From Pseudomonas rhodesiae (GTDB lineage: Bacteria; Pseudomonadota; Gammaproteobacteria; Pseudomonadales; Pseudomonadaceae): a DNA stretch of 64,000 nucleotides. The stretch lies in contig NZ_VFEU01000002.1 of the NCBI RefSeq assembly GCF_007858255.1, positions 186,001-250,000 of the forward strand, read 5' to 3'. Shown piece after piece: positions 1 through 11,509 of this stretch (position 1 is its first letter; each line of letters opens with the position of its first letter). Position numbers and translations under genes: made by a program. The notes under the pieces were generated by a model. It was given only the letters and a program-made list of their open reading frames with translations, had not been told where the DNA came from and did not search any database.

Positions 1-157
1 CACGCAGGGCGACAACGGTCGGCTTGTCGTTTTCCCACTGGACCAGAGGCTCTTTGCCGCCAGTGGCCAGTTGACGGGCACGCTTGGTAGAGAGCATGAC
101 CAGCTCAAAGCGGTTATCCACGTGTTCTAGGCAGTCTTCAACGGTTACGCGGGCCAT
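1..157 (-). CDS. rpoZ: DNA-directed RNA polymerase omega subunit, 3' part outside window
   Basis: The reverse strand encodes [20 protein letters not shown] and continues with an omega-like segment ([12 protein letters not shown]) until the window edge, so about 52 N-terminal residues are present and the C-terminus is missing. Omega helps assemble RNA polymerase by holding the beta-prime subunit and binds ppGpp in proteobacteria. The ATG is preceded by CCGAGGAATACC, a good Shine-Dalgarno sequence. It follows gmk on the same strand, the usual gmk-rpoZ(-spoT) order. The call rests on strong sequence recognition; only the truncation limits it. Confidence 0.93.
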   Translation of the reverse strand, partial: MARVTVEDCLEHVDNRFELVMLSTKRARQLATGGKEPLVQWENDKPTVVALR

Positions 158-270
158 GGTATTCCTCGGAGCGAATGCAAGATGCGCGCTGCCCGGTTGG
201 GCGAGCGGACTGAGCAGTTTAAAAAATCACCAGCGTTTAGGGAAGCGCTGATTTTTCGCGGAGCCTCGTC

Positions 271-312
271 AAACCGCTGCAAGTGCCAATGTAAAGCCCT
301 TGCAGCGGTTTT
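271..312 (-). terminator. Perfect 13-bp inverted repeat between gmk and rpoZ
   Basis: AAACCGCTGCAAG (271-283) is perfectly repeated in inverted form at 300-312, with a 16-nt loop. It sits 13 nt beyond the gmk stop on the reverse strand. Only a short T run follows, so it may be a weak terminator, an attenuator or an RNA-stability hairpin between gmk and rpoZ. Confidence 0.5.
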
Positions 313-324
313 GGGAAGCGTCAA

Positions 325-1819
<1,495 letters not shown>

Positions 1820-1991
1820 GCGGGTACCTCGCGTTGCAGTCCCGCGATCACGGGCTGATGGGTAAATGAAGCAGGCAGGCTGCGAAGGCGCAGGATTGTA
1901 GCGCAGTGGGGCGAGTGCGCCCAAACAAAGGCCGACAGGCCGAGCATTCGTAACTGAATTTTTAGAAGTGCCCCGAAGCGGTTCGCGGCTC

Positions 1992-1997
1992 TATAAT
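1992..1997 (+). promoter_or_regulatory. Probable -10 element of the rph promoter
   Basis: A perfect TATAAT lies 37 nt before the rph ATG, in the yicC-rph divergent gap. No good TTGACA-like -35 element stands at 16-18 bp upstream, so only the -10 is supported. Confidence 0.4.
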
Positions 1998-2033
1998 GCC
2001 CGGCAGTTTTCGTCCTCAGTACAGGTATCCCCT

Positions 2034-2756
2034 ATGAAACGTCCAAGTGGTCGCGTTGCCGATCAGCTCCGCTCGATCCGCATCACCCGCAACTACACCA
2101 AACACGCCGAGGGATCCGTACTGGTCGAGTTTGGCGATACCAAGGTTATTTGCACCGTCAGCGTCGAAAATGGCGTGCCGCGTTTCCTCAAGGGGCAGGG
2201 CCAGGGTTGGTTGACCGCTGAATACGGCATGCTGCCGCGCGCCACCGGCGAGCGTAACCAGCGTGAGGCCAGCCGTGGCAAGCAAGGCGGTCGTACCTTG
2301 GAAATCCAGCGCCTGATCGGCCGCTCCCTGCGCGCCGCCCTGGACATGTCCAAGCTGGGCGACGTGACTCTGTATGTTGACTGCGATGTGATCCAGGCCG
2401 ATGGCGGCACCCGTACTGCGTCCATCACCGGCGCCATGGTGGCTCTGGTCGACGCCTTGAAAGTGATCAAGAAGCGTGGCGGCCTCAAGGCCGGCGACCC
2501 GCTCAAGCAGATGATCGCCGCCGTGTCGGTCGGCATGTACCAGGGCGAGCCTGTGCTGGACCTGGACTACCTGGAAGACTCCGCCGCCGAGACCGACCTG
2601 AACGTCGTGATGACCAGCACCGGTGGTTTCATCGAAGTGCAGGGCACCGCCGAAGGCGCGCCATTCCAGCCGGCTGATCTGAACGCCATGCTGGCCTTGG
2701 CCCAGAAAGGCATGAGCGAAATTTTCGAACTGCAGAACGCCGCCCTGGCCGACTGA
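2034..2756 (+). CDS. rph: Ribonuclease PH
   Basis: A phosphorolytic 3'-5' exoribonuclease that trims tRNA 3' ends and contributes to rRNA turnover. The 240-residue protein starts [15 protein letters not shown] and carries family blocks such as [32 protein letters not shown] and [15 protein letters not shown] (the phosphate-binding arginine region). Length and end points match the family, which forms a hexameric ring. An upstream in-frame start at 1968 is rejected because homology begins at 2034. It is followed 22 nt after its stop by a small membrane-protein gene on the same strand, so the two may be cotranscribed. Confidence 0.97.
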   Translation: MKRPSGRVADQLRSIRITRNYTKHAEGSVLVEFGDTKVICTVSVENGVPRFLKGQGQGWLTAEYGMLPRATGERNQREASRGKQGGRTLEIQRLIGRSLRAALDMSKLGDVTLYVDCDVIQADGGTRTASITGAMVALVDALKVIKKRGGLKAGDPLKQMIAAVSVGMYQGEPVLDLDYLEDSAAETDLNVVMTSTGGFIEVQGTAEGAPFQPADLNAMLALAQKGMSEIFELQNAALAD

Positions 2757-2778
2757 AACCGCCTCAAGGAGAAGCGCC

Positions 2779-3147
2779 ATGAATGACAGCCAAATGCCGG
2801 TACCTACGCCTTCCTACGAGGTTCGGCAGAGTGCAATGCTGTGCCATCTCGCGGCGTTTCTCGGGTTTGTGTTCCCTTTCGGCAGTGTCGTTGGGCCGCT
2901 GATTCTGTGGCAGATGAAAAAGGAAGTGGATCCGTTCATCGACGATCAGGGCAAGGAAGCCTTGAACTTCCAGATCACTGTGGCTATCGCCTGGTTGGTC
3001 TGTATCGTGCTGGCATTCGCCGTGATTGGTTTTTTCCTGATGACGGCCCTGGCGATTGCCACTGTGGTGCTGACCATCATTGGCGGCATCAAGGCCAACA
3101 AGGGGATCGCTTATCGCTATCCGCTGACCTGGCGTTTGGTTAAATAA
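2779..3147 (+). CDS. DUF4870 domain-containing membrane protein
   Basis: A 122-residue protein of the DUF4870 (Tic20-like) family; the function is not established. An N-terminal segment with MLCHLAAFLGFVFPFGSVVG is followed by the family hallmark DPFIDDQGKEALNFQ around residues 51-65. Two further hydrophobic helices occupy about 67-110 (ITVAIAWLVCIVLAFAVIG and FLMTALAIATVVLTIIGG). Expected location is the inner membrane with about three helices. AAGGAGAAGCGCC precedes the ATG. It sits between rph and crc as in other pseudomonads and ends at a bidirectional terminator shared with crc. Confidence 0.88.
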   Translation: MNDSQMPVPTPSYEVRQSAMLCHLAAFLGFVFPFGSVVGPLILWQMKKEVDPFIDDQGKEALNFQITVAIAWLVCIVLAFAVIGFFLMTALAIATVVLTIIGGIKANKGIAYRYPLTWRLVK

Positions 3148-3155
3148 TGACCGCT

Positions 3156-3191
3156 CACAAAAAAACCGACAGCGATGTCGGTTTTTTTGTG
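3156..3191. terminator. Bidirectional rho-independent terminator
   Basis: A perfect hairpin (AAAAAAACCGACA, 4-nt loop, TGTCGGTTTTTTT) with A and T runs on both sides. It lies between the convergent DUF4870 gene and crc and should serve both. Confidence 0.9.
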
Positions 3192-3205
3192 CCTGGGAAA
3201 AGACC

Positions 3206-3985
3206 TCAGATGGTCAGCGTCCAGTCGTAGTCCACGATCAGCGGCGCGTGTTGCGAGAAGCGCGGCTGGCGCGGCAGGCGTGCGCTGCGAACGAATCGGC
3301 GCAGGCCTGGGGTCAGCAGCTGGTAATCGAAACGCCAGCCCAGGTTGAGCATCTCGGCCTGTTCGTTGTCCGGCCACCAGCTGTACTGATCGCCTTCACG
3401 GCTGACTTCGCGCAGGGCATCGACGTAACCCATGTTGCCGACAATCTCGTCCATCCAGGCCCGTTCCGGCGCCAGGAAGCCTGGGGATTGCTGGCTGTCG
3501 CGCCAGTTCTTGATATCCAGCTTCTGTTGCGCCACGTACAGCGAGCCACAATAAATGTACTCGCGACGTTTGCGCCGCTGTTTATCCAGATAACGGGCGA
3601 AATCGTCCATTAGCTTGAACTTCTGGTTCAAGTCTTCATCGCCGTTCTGCCCTGATGGAAGCAGCAAGGTCGCGATGCTGACCTTGTCGAAATCGGCTTG
3701 CAGGTAGCGCCCGTAGCGGTCGGCTGTCTCGAAGCCGAGGCCGCTGATGACCGCCTTGGGTTGCAACCGCGAGTACAAAGCCACGCCACCTTGGGTGGGC
3801 ACTTCGGCATCGCAGGCATAAAGGAAGTAGCCATCCAGTTGGAAGGCTGGGTCGTCCAGTTCAAAGGCGGAGGCGCGGGTGTCCTGCAGGCAGATGACGT
3901 CGGCATTCTGGGCTTGCAGCCAACTGAGCAAACCACGCTCGACTGCAGCCTGAATACCATTAACGTTCACACTGATGATCCGCAT
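3206..3985 (-). CDS. crc: Catabolite repression control protein Crc
   Basis: A 259-residue member of the exonuclease III/endonuclease fold that in Pseudomonas acts with Hfq to repress translation of catabolic mRNAs when preferred carbon sources are present. It starts MRIISVNVNGIQAAVERG. Catalytic positions of exonuclease III are altered: the active-site glutamate is Asp35 (LQDTRA), the GDMN metal/catalytic motif is replaced by GSLY (147-150), and the final Asp-His pair is Gln245-His246 (SQHAPL). This supports a regulator rather than a nuclease. Length and context (divergent from pyrE, next to DUF4870 and rph) match Pseudomonas crc exactly. The start is the ATG at 3985; the upstream in-frame extension is dropped. 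Confidence 0.96.
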   Translation of the reverse strand: MRIISVNVNGIQAAVERGLLSWLQAQNADVICLQDTRASAFELDDPAFQLDGYFLYACDAEVPTQGGVALYSRLQPKAVISGLGFETADRYGRYLQADFDKVSIATLLLPSGQNGDEDLNQKFKLMDDFARYLDKQRRKRREYIYCGSLYVAQQKLDIKNWRDSQQSPGFLAPERAWMDEIVGNMGYVDALREVSREGDQYSWWPDNEQAEMLNLGWRFDYQLLTPGLRRFVRSARLPRQPRFSQHAPLIVDYDWTLTI

Positions 3986-4006
3986 AAATGGCCCCAAAAA
4001 TCGCGT

Positions 4007-4023
4007 GCGTGTATGATACACGC
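4007..4023. promoter_or_regulatory. 17-bp palindrome in the crc-pyrE divergent promoter region
   Basis: GCGTGTATGATACACGC is a perfect palindrome around a central G. It contains TATGAT on the forward strand (4012-4017, 50 nt before pyrE) and TATCAT on the reverse strand (22 nt or more before crc), so a -10 element for each gene could overlap it. It could be a shared operator or two overlapping promoters. Confidence 0.5.
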
Positions 4024-4067
4024 CGTCTACCTAATTAGCTAAATCCGTGGTATCTGAGGCTTTTTTC

Positions 4068-4712
4068 ATGCAGGCGTATCAACGCGATTTCATTCGTTTT
4101 GCCATCGATCGCGGGGTTTTGCGCTTCGGTGAGTTCACCCTCAAGTCCGGGCGGACCAGCCCGTATTTCTTCAATGCCGGCCTGTTCAACTCCGGTTCGG
4201 CCCTGGCGCAGTTGGGCCGTTTCTACGCGGCAGCCATCGTTGAAAGCGGTATGTCCTTCGATGTGCTGTTTGGCCCCGCCTACAAAGGCATCCCTTTGGC
4301 CGCCGCTACGGCCGTGGCCCTGGCCGAGCATCATGGGCGCGATTTGCCTTGGTGCTTCAACCGTAAAGAAGCCAAGGCCCATGGCGAGGGCGGTAGTCTG
4401 GTCGGCGCGCCACTGACTGGCGATGTGTTGATCATCGATGATGTGATTACTGCCGGCACCGCCATCCGTGAAGTGATGCAGATCATCGCTTCCCAGGAAG
4501 GCGCCAAAGCGGCCGGCGTGCTGATTGCACTGAACCGCCAGGAACGCGGCAACGGTGAGTTGTCGGCGATCCAGGAAGTTGAGCGCGATTTCGGCATTCC
4601 GGTGGTGAGTATTGTGTCGTTGAACCAGGTGTTGCAGTTCCTGGAAGATGACCCGCAGCTCAAGCAGCACTTGCCTGCTGTACGTGCATACCGCGAGCAG
4701 TTCGGGGTCTGA
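4068..4712 (+). CDS. pyrE: Orotate phosphoribosyltransferase
   Basis: Converts orotate and PRPP to orotidine 5'-monophosphate in de novo pyrimidine synthesis. The 214-residue protein starts [18 protein letters not shown]. It has the OPRTase substrate loop ([17 protein letters not shown]), the flexible catalytic loop [13 protein letters not shown] and the PRPP-binding motif [13 protein letters not shown]. An in-frame GTG 21 nt upstream is less likely, since GAGG sits at normal distance from the ATG chosen. It is divergent from crc and ends at a strong terminator shared with argB. Confidence 0.97.
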   Translation: MQAYQRDFIRFAIDRGVLRFGEFTLKSGRTSPYFFNAGLFNSGSALAQLGRFYAAAIVESGMSFDVLFGPAYKGIPLAAATAVALAEHHGRDLPWCFNRKEAKAHGEGGSLVGAPLTGDVLIIDDVITAGTAIREVMQIIASQEGAKAAGVLIALNRQERGNGELSAIQEVERDFGIPVVSIVSLNQVLQFLEDDPQLKQHLPAVRAYREQFGV

Positions 4713-4758
4713 CACAGGCCCCTGCCACCTTGACTGGCAGTACTTACAGGTACCGCAT

Positions 4759-4800
4759 AAAAAAGGCCCCCGTTCAATCGGATTGAACGGGGGCCTTTTT
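4759..4800. terminator. Bidirectional rho-independent terminator between pyrE and argB
   Basis: A long perfect stem (AAAAAGGCCCCCGTTCAATC paired with its complement, 1-2 nt loop) ends in A and T runs on both strands. It lies 47 nt after pyrE and 12 nt after the argB stop on the other strand. Confidence 0.92.
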
Positions 4801-4811
4801 GTATTCAGCAC

Positions 4812-5717
<906 letters not shown>

Positions 5718-5736
5718 TCAGGGCTCCGGTAAAAGA

Positions 5737-7134
5737 TCAGAACGGTAATTGGAGATCAGGGGCAACACGTTTCAACTGGGCGTGGAACACGTCCTTGATG
5801 CGCTGCAACTCAGCCTCGGTATCCGCCTCGAAACGCAGCACCAGCACCGGAGTGGTGTTGGATGCGCGAACCAGGCCCCAGCCTTTGGCGTAATCGACTC
5901 GCACACCATCAATGGAAGTCAGGTTGGCGCCTTCACCCCATTGCGCATCGTGCAGTGCGTCAATGATGCTGAATTTGCTCTCCTCGGTCACATGGATATT
6001 GATCTCTGGCGTAGAAATATCGTTCGGGAAGGTCTGAAACAGCTCTTCGGCGGTGGATTCTTCCTTGCTGAGGATCTCCAGCAGGCGCGCGGCGCTGTAA
6101 ATGCCGTCGTCAAAGCCGAACCAGCGCTCCTTGAAGAACACGTGGCCGCTCATCTCGCCGGCCAGCAGGGCACCGGTTTCCTTCATTTTCTTTTTGATCA
6201 ACGAGTGACCGGTCTTCCACATTAGCGGGCGACCGCCGTATTCCTTGATCAGCGGCGTGAGGCGACGGGTGCACTTCACATCAAAGATGATCTCGGCATT
6301 GGGGTTGCGCTTGACCACATCGCGAGCGAAGAGCATCAACAGGCGGTCGGCGAACACGTTCACGCCAGTGTTGGTGACCACGCCCACACGGTCGCCGTCG
6401 CCGTCGAAGGCCAGGCCGACGTCAGCGCCGGTCTCCTTGACCTTGGCAATCAGGTCCACCAGGTTTTCAGGCTTGCCCGGGTCCGGGTGATGGTTGGGGA
6501 AGTTGCCGTCCACGTCGCAGAACAGCGGGACGACTTCGCAATTCAGGGCTTCGAGCAGCTGTGGAGCGATTACACCGGCGGCGCCATTGCCGCAGTCCAC
6601 CACCACTTTGAGGCGGCGGGCGAGTTTGACGTCGCGGGTGATTTCATCGGAGTAGCGCTGCAGGATGTCGACCTGGGTGATGCTGCCCTGGCCGCTGGTC
6701 AAGTCGTTGGTCTTGAGGCGGGTGTGCAGGGCCTGGATCTGTTCATTGGCCAGGGTGTCGCCGGCAATGACGATCTTGAAGCCATTGTAGTCCGACGGGT
6801 TGTGGCTGCCGGTTAGCATCACGCCGGATTTGCCGGCCAGTACGTTGGCGGCGTAGTACAACGCCGGCGTTGGCACCAGGCCCACATCGCTGACATGGCA
6901 GCCGCTGTCGGCCAGGCCCTGGATCAGTTGCTCCACCAGCTCCGGGCCGGACAAGCGGCCATCGCGGCCGACGCATACATTCGGTTCGCCCTGCGCCAGG
7001 CTCTGCGCGCCGATGGCGCGGCCGATCCAGTAGGCGGTTTCGGCGGTGAGGGTCTTGGGGACCACACCACGAATGTCATAGGCGCGGAAAATGCTGTCGG
7101 GGAACGTCGGGGCTACTCGGGCTGCGGTACTCAT
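5737..7134 (-). CDS. algC: Bifunctional phosphomannomutase/phosphoglucomutase AlgC
   Basis: Interconverts hexose 1- and 6-phosphates, supplying GDP-mannose for alginate and glucose 1-phosphate for LPS and rhamnolipid. The 465-residue protein starts MSTAARVAPTFPDSIFRAYD. It carries the phosphoserine motif VMLTGSHNPSDYNG (Ser110), the metal loop LAFDGDGDRVG, the sugar-specificity loop GEMSGHVFF and the phosphate-binding RASNTTPVLVLR near the C-terminus. I chose the ATG at 7134 over one 18 nt upstream on homology. The gap from dut (265 nt) is long enough for its own promoter and contains an AT-rich stretch (about 7290-7335). I saw no convincing AlgR box there. Confidence 0.95.
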   Translation of the reverse strand: MSTAARVAPTFPDSIFRAYDIRGVVPKTLTAETAYWIGRAIGAQSLAQGEPNVCVGRDGRLSGPELVEQLIQGLADSGCHVSDVGLVPTPALYYAANVLAGKSGVMLTGSHNPSDYNGFKIVIAGDTLANEQIQALHTRLKTNDLTSGQGSITQVDILQRYSDEITRDVKLARRLKVVVDCGNGAAGVIAPQLLEALNCEVVPLFCDVDGNFPNHHPDPGKPENLVDLIAKVKETGADVGLAFDGDGDRVGVVTNTGVNVFADRLLMLFARDVVKRNPNAEIIFDVKCTRRLTPLIKEYGGRPLMWKTGHSLIKKKMKETGALLAGEMSGHVFFKERWFGFDDGIYSAARLLEILSKEESTAEELFQTFPNDISTPEINIHVTEESKFSIIDALHDAQWGEGANLTSIDGVRVDYAKGWGLVRASNTTPVLVLRFEADTEAELQRIKDVFHAQLKRVAPDLQLPF

Positions 7135-7365
7135 CGCGGGGGGAAACTCCATCTGAAGGGGGCAAGGCTGGCCTAAATGGGGGTGGCCGGCAGGCTCAAA
7201 CTGAAGGGTATGACGGCGTTTTCGGCAGAGAGTTCGTGGTGCAAAAATGCCATCGCGGCTCGCTTGCTGTCTTCGTGCTTAGATAAGGCGTTGATTTTAA
7301 GCAAGAAATATTGCCGTTTAAATTCACCCATTCTTCATCCTGAAGAGCCTGGCCAGAAGCATTGA

Positions 7366-7385
7366 GCCGGACGTCAGTGTCCGGC
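7366..7385 (-). terminator. Hairpin downstream of dut
   Basis: GCCGGAC-(6 nt)-GTCCGGC, a perfect 7-bp stem 14 nt beyond the dut stop on the reverse strand. There is no following T run, so termination here would be weak or factor-dependent. Confidence 0.4.
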
Positions 7386-7399
7386 CCGATCCAGCTTAG

Positions 7400-7855
7400 T
7401 CAGTGGCTGCCGGAATGCCCAAAACCGCCCGCGCCGCGTTGGGTTTCGTCGAATTCCTGTACCAGTTCGAAGTGCGCCTGCACCACCGGCACCAGGACGA
7501 GTTGGGCGATGCGTTCGCCAACGGCGATGTTGAAGGCGGTTTGCCCACGGTTCCAGCACGACACCATCAGCTCTCCCTGATAGTCCGAGTCGATCAGACC
7601 CACCAGATTGCCCAGCACGATGCCGTGCTTATGGCCCAGGCCGGAGCGCGGCAGGATCAGCGCGGCCAGGCCCGGGTCGCCTACGTAGATGGACAGGCCG
7701 GTGGGGATCAGCAGGGTCTGGCCTGGCTCGAGCACGGTGTCTTGCTTGAGCATGGCGCGCAGGTCCAGGCCGGCGGAACCCGGTGTGGCGTAGGTCGGCA
7801 GTGGGAAATCGGTGCCGAGGCGGGGGTCGAGAATCTTGGCTTGCAAAGGGTGCAT
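7400..7855 (-). CDS. dut: Deoxyuridine 5'-triphosphate nucleotidohydrolase (dUTPase)
   Basis: Hydrolyses dUTP to dUMP, limiting uracil in DNA and feeding dTMP synthesis. The 151-residue trimeric-type enzyme starts [14 protein letters not shown]. It has the five dUTPase motifs, including [40 protein letters not shown] and the C-terminal [12 protein letters not shown] that closes over the active site. An upstream in-frame extension to 7972 runs into coaBC and is rejected. It lies 5 nt after coaBC, so the two are almost certainly cotranscribed. Confidence 0.97.
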   Translation of the reverse strand: MHPLQAKILDPRLGTDFPLPTYATPGSAGLDLRAMLKQDTVLEPGQTLLIPTGLSIYVGDPGLAALILPRSGLGHKHGIVLGNLVGLIDSDYQGELMVSCWNRGQTAFNIAVGERIAQLVLVPVVQAHFELVQEFDETQRGAGGFGHSGSH

Positions 7856-7860
7856 GTAAA

Positions 7861-9069
7861 TTAAACCTGGTTCAGCCGTTGGGCGATAAAAGAGATCAGT
7901 TGGCGGGCAATCTTGCCCTTGCTGGTCTGGGCGAAAAGGGTGGCGTGCAGCTCGCGGTCGATCACGCTGCAAGCGTTTTCCTCGCTGTTGAAGCCGATGC
8001 TCGGGTTGGCGACATCATTGGCAACGATCAAGTCGAGGTTTTTGTCTTTCAATTTGCGTGCGGCGTAGTCCAGCAGGTGCTCGGTTTCGGCAGCAAAGCC
8101 GACGCTGAACGGGCGGTCGGGACGCGTGGCGATGGTGGCCAGGATGTCCGGGTTGCGCACCATTTGCAGGAGCAGGCCGTCGCCGCTTGTAGGGTCTTTC
8201 TTGAGCTTTTGCGGGGCGACGACTTCCGGCCGGTAATCCGCCACCGCCGCCGAAGCGATGAACAGGTCGCACGGAATGGCTGCTTCACAAGCTGCAAGCA
8301 TGTCGCGAGCGCTGACTACGTCGATTCGCGTGACGCGGTCCGGGGTCGGCAAATGCACCGGGCCGGTGATGAGCGTGACGCGTGCGCCTGCCTCAACCGC
8401 AGCTTCGGCCAGGGCGAAGCCCATTTTCCCTGAGCTATGGTTGGTGATGTAGCGGACCGGGTCGATGTTTTCCTGGGTCGGTCCGGCGGTGATCAGTACG
8501 TGCTTGCCGGTCAGGGCCAGGTGCTGGAAACACTCGGCGGCACATTGCGCCAGATCAGTGGCTTCGAGCATGCGGCCCAGGCCCACGTCGCCACAGGCCT
8601 GGCTGCCGGACGCGGGGCCGAACACCTTGAGGCCACGGTCTTGCAGGAGTTGGGTGTTGGCCTGGGTCGCCGGGTCGCGCCACATCGCCTGGTTCATGGC
8701 CGGGGCGATGGCAACGGTAGCGTCGGTGGCTAGTACCAAAGTGGTCAGCAGATCGTCGGCGATGCCTTGGGCCAAGCGGGCAATCAGGTCGGCGGTGGCT
8801 GGAGCGATCAGCACCAGGTCGGCCCATTTGGCCAGCTCGATATGGCCCATGGCGGCTTCGGCGGCAGGGTCGAGCAGATCCAGGTGAACCGGGTGGCCGG
8901 ACAGGGCCTGCATGGTCAGCGGGGTAATGAACTCACTGCCGCCGCGGGTCATGACCACGCGCACCTCGGCGCCCTGGTCGAGGAGCCTGCGAACCAACTC
9001 GGCGCTCTTGTAAGCGGCAATGCCGCCGCCGACGCCGAGAACGATGCGTTTCCGATACAGACGCTGCAT
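7861..9069 (-). CDS. coaBC: Bifunctional phosphopantothenoylcysteine decarboxylase/phosphopantothenate-cysteine ligase
   Basis: Two consecutive steps of coenzyme A synthesis in one 402-residue protein. The N-terminal flavin-dependent CoaC half starts with [20 protein letters not shown] and contains [15 protein letters not shown] and the substrate-binding APAMNQAMW. The CoaB half follows from about residue 185, with [19 protein letters not shown] (CTP-dependent ligase) and SAAVADYRP. Length is typical. It is first in a coaBC-dut-algC-argB strand and divergent from radC. Older name dfp. Confidence 0.97.
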   Translation of the reverse strand: MQRLYRKRIVLGVGGGIAAYKSAELVRRLLDQGAEVRVVMTRGGSEFITPLTMQALSGHPVHLDLLDPAAEAAMGHIELAKWADLVLIAPATADLIARLAQGIADDLLTTLVLATDATVAIAPAMNQAMWRDPATQANTQLLQDRGLKVFGPASGSQACGDVGLGRMLEATDLAQCAAECFQHLALTGKHVLITAGPTQENIDPVRYITNHSSGKMGFALAEAAVEAGARVTLITGPVHLPTPDRVTRIDVVSARDMLAACEAAIPCDLFIASAAVADYRPEVVAPQKLKKDPTSGDGLLLQMVRNPDILATIATRPDRPFSVGFAAETEHLLDYAARKLKDKNLDLIVANDVANPSIGFNSEENACSVIDRELHATLFAQTSKGKIARQLISFIAQRLNQV

Positions 9070-9212
9070 TGGTTTGCCTTTCCAGTTCAGTGAAGCCAGT
9101 TCAGTGACGCCTGCGATGCACCCTCCCCAGGTGAAATCGCAGGCAAAAAAGAGGGCCTACGATAACACAGCGACCGCCACGCAACAGCGGCGCACTTGCA
9201 CAGGGAGGTGGG

Positions 9213-9887
9213 ATGAGTATTCGCGATTGGCCAGCGGCAGAGCGGCCACGGGAGAAACTTTTGGAGTGGGGCGCGGCAAGTCTGTCCGACGCCGAACTGC
9301 TGGCGATCTTCCTGCGTACAGGAGTGGCAGGCCGCAGCGCGGTGGACCTGGCGCGCCATCTGCTGACGCAGTTCGGCGGCTTACGGCCGTTGCTTGAGGC
9401 CAGCCAGACGCTGTTCAACCAGCAGTTGGGACTGGGGCCGGCGAAATTTGCGCAATTGCAGGCCGTACTGGAAATGTCCCGGCGGCATATGGCCGAACGC
9501 TTGCGCAAAGACTCCGTACTGGATAGCCCGGTGGTGGTGCGCGACTACCTCAAAGCGATGTTGCGGCATGAGCCTCACGAAATATTCGGCTGCTTGTTTC
9601 TCGACTCGCGGCACCGGGTGTTGGGTTTCGAGGCGTTGTCCCAGGGGACGATCGATGCCGCGATAGTTTATCCGCGACAAGTGGTCAAGCGCGCCCTGGC
9701 CTACAACGCGGCGGCGTTGATCCTATGTCATAACCACCCTTCCGGCAGCCTTGAACCCAGTGCAGCTGATCGAAAATTGACCAAGCTGCTGCAGAAGGCG
9801 TTGGAGGTCGTGGATGTGCGGGTGCTGGACCACATCATCGTCGGCGACGGCGACCCGCTGTCGATGGCCGAGCATGGCTGGATGTGA
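9213..9887 (+). CDS. radC: RadC family JAB1/MPN-domain protein
   Basis: A 224-residue RadC protein. The N-terminal helix-hairpin-helix-like region ([32 protein letters not shown]) is followed by a C-terminal JAMM/MPN domain. Its metal motif is complete: [14 protein letters not shown] gives H-x-H and the distal Asp. Despite the name, a direct DNA-repair role is not established for the family. Its position divergent from coaBC and near rpmBG is conserved among gammaproteobacteria. GGGAGGTGGG precedes the ATG. Confidence 0.95.
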   Translation: MSIRDWPAAERPREKLLEWGAASLSDAELLAIFLRTGVAGRSAVDLARHLLTQFGGLRPLLEASQTLFNQQLGLGPAKFAQLQAVLEMSRRHMAERLRKDSVLDSPVVVRDYLKAMLRHEPHEIFGCLFLDSRHRVLGFEALSQGTIDAAIVYPRQVVKRALAYNAAALILCHNHPSGSLEPSAADRKLTKLLQKALEVVDVRVLDHIIVGDGDPLSMAEHGWM

Positions 9888-9909
9888 CCCCGCCCGGTGG
9901 GCGGCGGGG
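9888..9909. terminator. GC-rich hairpin between radC and the binding-protein gene
   Basis: CCGCCC-GGT-GGGCGG directly after the radC stop, with surrounding C and G runs extending the stem imperfectly. There is no T tract, so this is a weak terminator candidate between convergent genes. Confidence 0.3.
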
Positions 9910-9916
9910 CCGGGGC

Positions 9917-11509
9917 TCAGGGCTTGACGCTGACCTTGGAGAAATCCTGGCGTCCGAATGGGCTGACCTGATACCCCTCGACACCCTTGCGCGTCAGGGC
10001 GAAGGCGGTCGGGTGCGCCAACGGTAGCCACAGCGCCTGTTGCTGGATCTGCGCCTGGGCCTGTTGATACAGCTTGCTGCGCACGCCTTGTTCGCTGGTG
10101 GTCTTGCCGGCGCTGATCAGCTTGTCGAGCGTCGGGTCGCAGTAGCGCGCAAAGTTGGTACCGGACTTCACCGCCGCGCAGGAAAACTGCGGAGTCAGGA
10201 AGTTGTCCGGGTCGCCGTTGTCGCCGGCCCAGCCCATAAACAGCAGGTCGTGCTCGCCGGCCTTGGCGCGGCGTATCAGCTCGCCCCACTCGATCACACG
10301 GATCTCGGCCTGGATGCCGACCTTGGCCAGGTCCGCCTGCAGTAATTGTGCGCCGAGGTTAGGGTTGGGATTCAGCAGGCTGCCGGTGGGGCGCGTCCAG
10401 ATCGTGGTCTTGAAGCCGTCCTTGAGCCCGGCGCGGTCCAGCAGCGCTTTGGCTTTGGCGAGGTCCTGTGGATAACCCGGCAACTCCTTGGCAAAGCTCC
10501 AGGTGTTCGGCGGGTAAGGCCCGCTGGCGGCTTCGGCGGTGCCTTCGAATACGGCCTTGAGGTAGCTGGTCTTGTCGAATGCCAAGTTGATAGCCTGGCG
10601 CACTTCGGGCTTGTCCAGCGGTGGGTGCTGGCTGTTGATGGCCACGAAAGCGGTCATGAACGCAGCGGTTTTCTCCACTTTGAGAGCGGCATCCTTTTGG
10701 GCCTCGCCCACATCCAGAGGCTTGGGCGACAGGGCGATCTGGCATTCGTCGCGATGCAGCTTCTGTAGGCGCACATTGGCATCGGGGGTGATCGCGAAGA
10801 TCAAGTTATCCACAGCCGGTTTGCCAGCGAAGTAATCTGGGTTGGCCTTGTAGCGAACCACGGCATCTTTTTGAAAACGTACAAAAACGAAGGGGCCGGT
10901 GCCGATAGGGCGGCTGTTGAGTTTCTCCGGCGTGCCAGCCTTGAGCAGTTTGTCAGCGTACTCCGCCGGGTAGATCGAAGCGAAGCCCATGCTCAGGGCC
11001 GAGAGGAATGTGGAATCGGCGTGGTCCAGGGTGAAGCGCACCGTCAGTGGGTCGAGGGCGTCAATCCTCTTGATCAGCGTGGGCAATTGCAGGGATTGTG
11101 CATGGGGGAAGCCACTTTGAGCAATCTTATGCCAAGGGTTGGCCGGGTCGAGCATGCGTTCGAAGCTGAAGCGCACGTCTTCGGCCGTCAGCGTTCGGCT
11201 TGGGGTGAAATACTCGGTGCGGTGGAATTTCACGTTGGGGTGCAGCTTGAAGGTGTAGGTCAGGCCGTCAGGCGAGACTTCCCAACTGTCTGCCAGGCTG
11301 GGCACGAGCTTGCCGCTGGTGGCGTCGTAGTCCACCAGACGGTTCATCAACACATCGGCCGACGCGTTGGTGGTGGTCAGCGAGTTGTACTGCACCAGAT
11401 CGAACCCTTCGGGGCTGGCCTCGGTGCAGACGCTCAAATTGCTGGCGGCAGAGGCCAGCGGCGTAATAAAGAGAGGGGCAAGCAAGAGCGGCAGGGCTGC
11501 GAGGCGCAT
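9917..11509 (-). CDS. ABC transporter substrate-binding protein, peptide/opine (SBP_bac_5) family
   Basis: A 530-residue periplasmic binding protein of the DppA/OppA type. A Sec signal peptide (MRLAALPLLLAPLFITPLASA) is cleaved around residue 21. Family blocks include GLTYTFKLHPNVKFH, LTAEDVRFSFERMLDPANP and DLLFMGWAGDNGDPDNFL. No permease or ATPase genes lie nearby: radC and rpmB flank it, as for the P. aeruginosa homologue in the same place. It must therefore share a transporter encoded elsewhere. The substrate is probably di- or oligopeptides, but the sequence alone does not settle it. Confidence 0.88.
   Translation of the reverse strand: MRLAALPLLLAPLFITPLASAASNLSVCTEASPEGFDLVQYNSLTTTNASADVLMNRLVDYDATSGKLVPSLADSWEVSPDGLTYTFKLHPNVKFHRTEYFTPSRTLTAEDVRFSFERMLDPANPWHKIAQSGFPHAQSLQLPTLIKRIDALDPLTVRFTLDHADSTFLSALSMGFASIYPAEYADKLLKAGTPEKLNSRPIGTGPFVFVRFQKDAVVRYKANPDYFAGKPAVDNLIFAITPDANVRLQKLHRDECQIALSPKPLDVGEAQKDAALKVEKTAAFMTAFVAINSQHPPLDKPEVRQAINLAFDKTSYLKAVFEGTAEAASGPYPPNTWSFAKELPGYPQDLAKAKALLDRAGLKDGFKTTIWTRPTGSLLNPNPNLGAQLLQADLAKVGIQAEIRVIEWGELIRRAKAGEHDLLFMGWAGDNGDPDNFLTPQFSCAAVKSGTNFARYCDPTLDKLISAGKTTSEQGVRSKLYQQAQAQIQQQALWLPLAHPTAFALTRKGVEGYQVSPFGRQDFSKVSVKP

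Noticed and set aside
3206..3985. Exodeoxyribonuclease III (xth)
   Set aside because: The fold fits, but catalytic residues are substituted and the gene order is that of crc.
7135..7399. AlgR binding boxes or a sigma-54 promoter upstream of algC
   Set aside because: I looked for CCGTTNGTC-like boxes and GG-N10-GC pairs, expected from P. aeruginosa algC, and found no convincing match.
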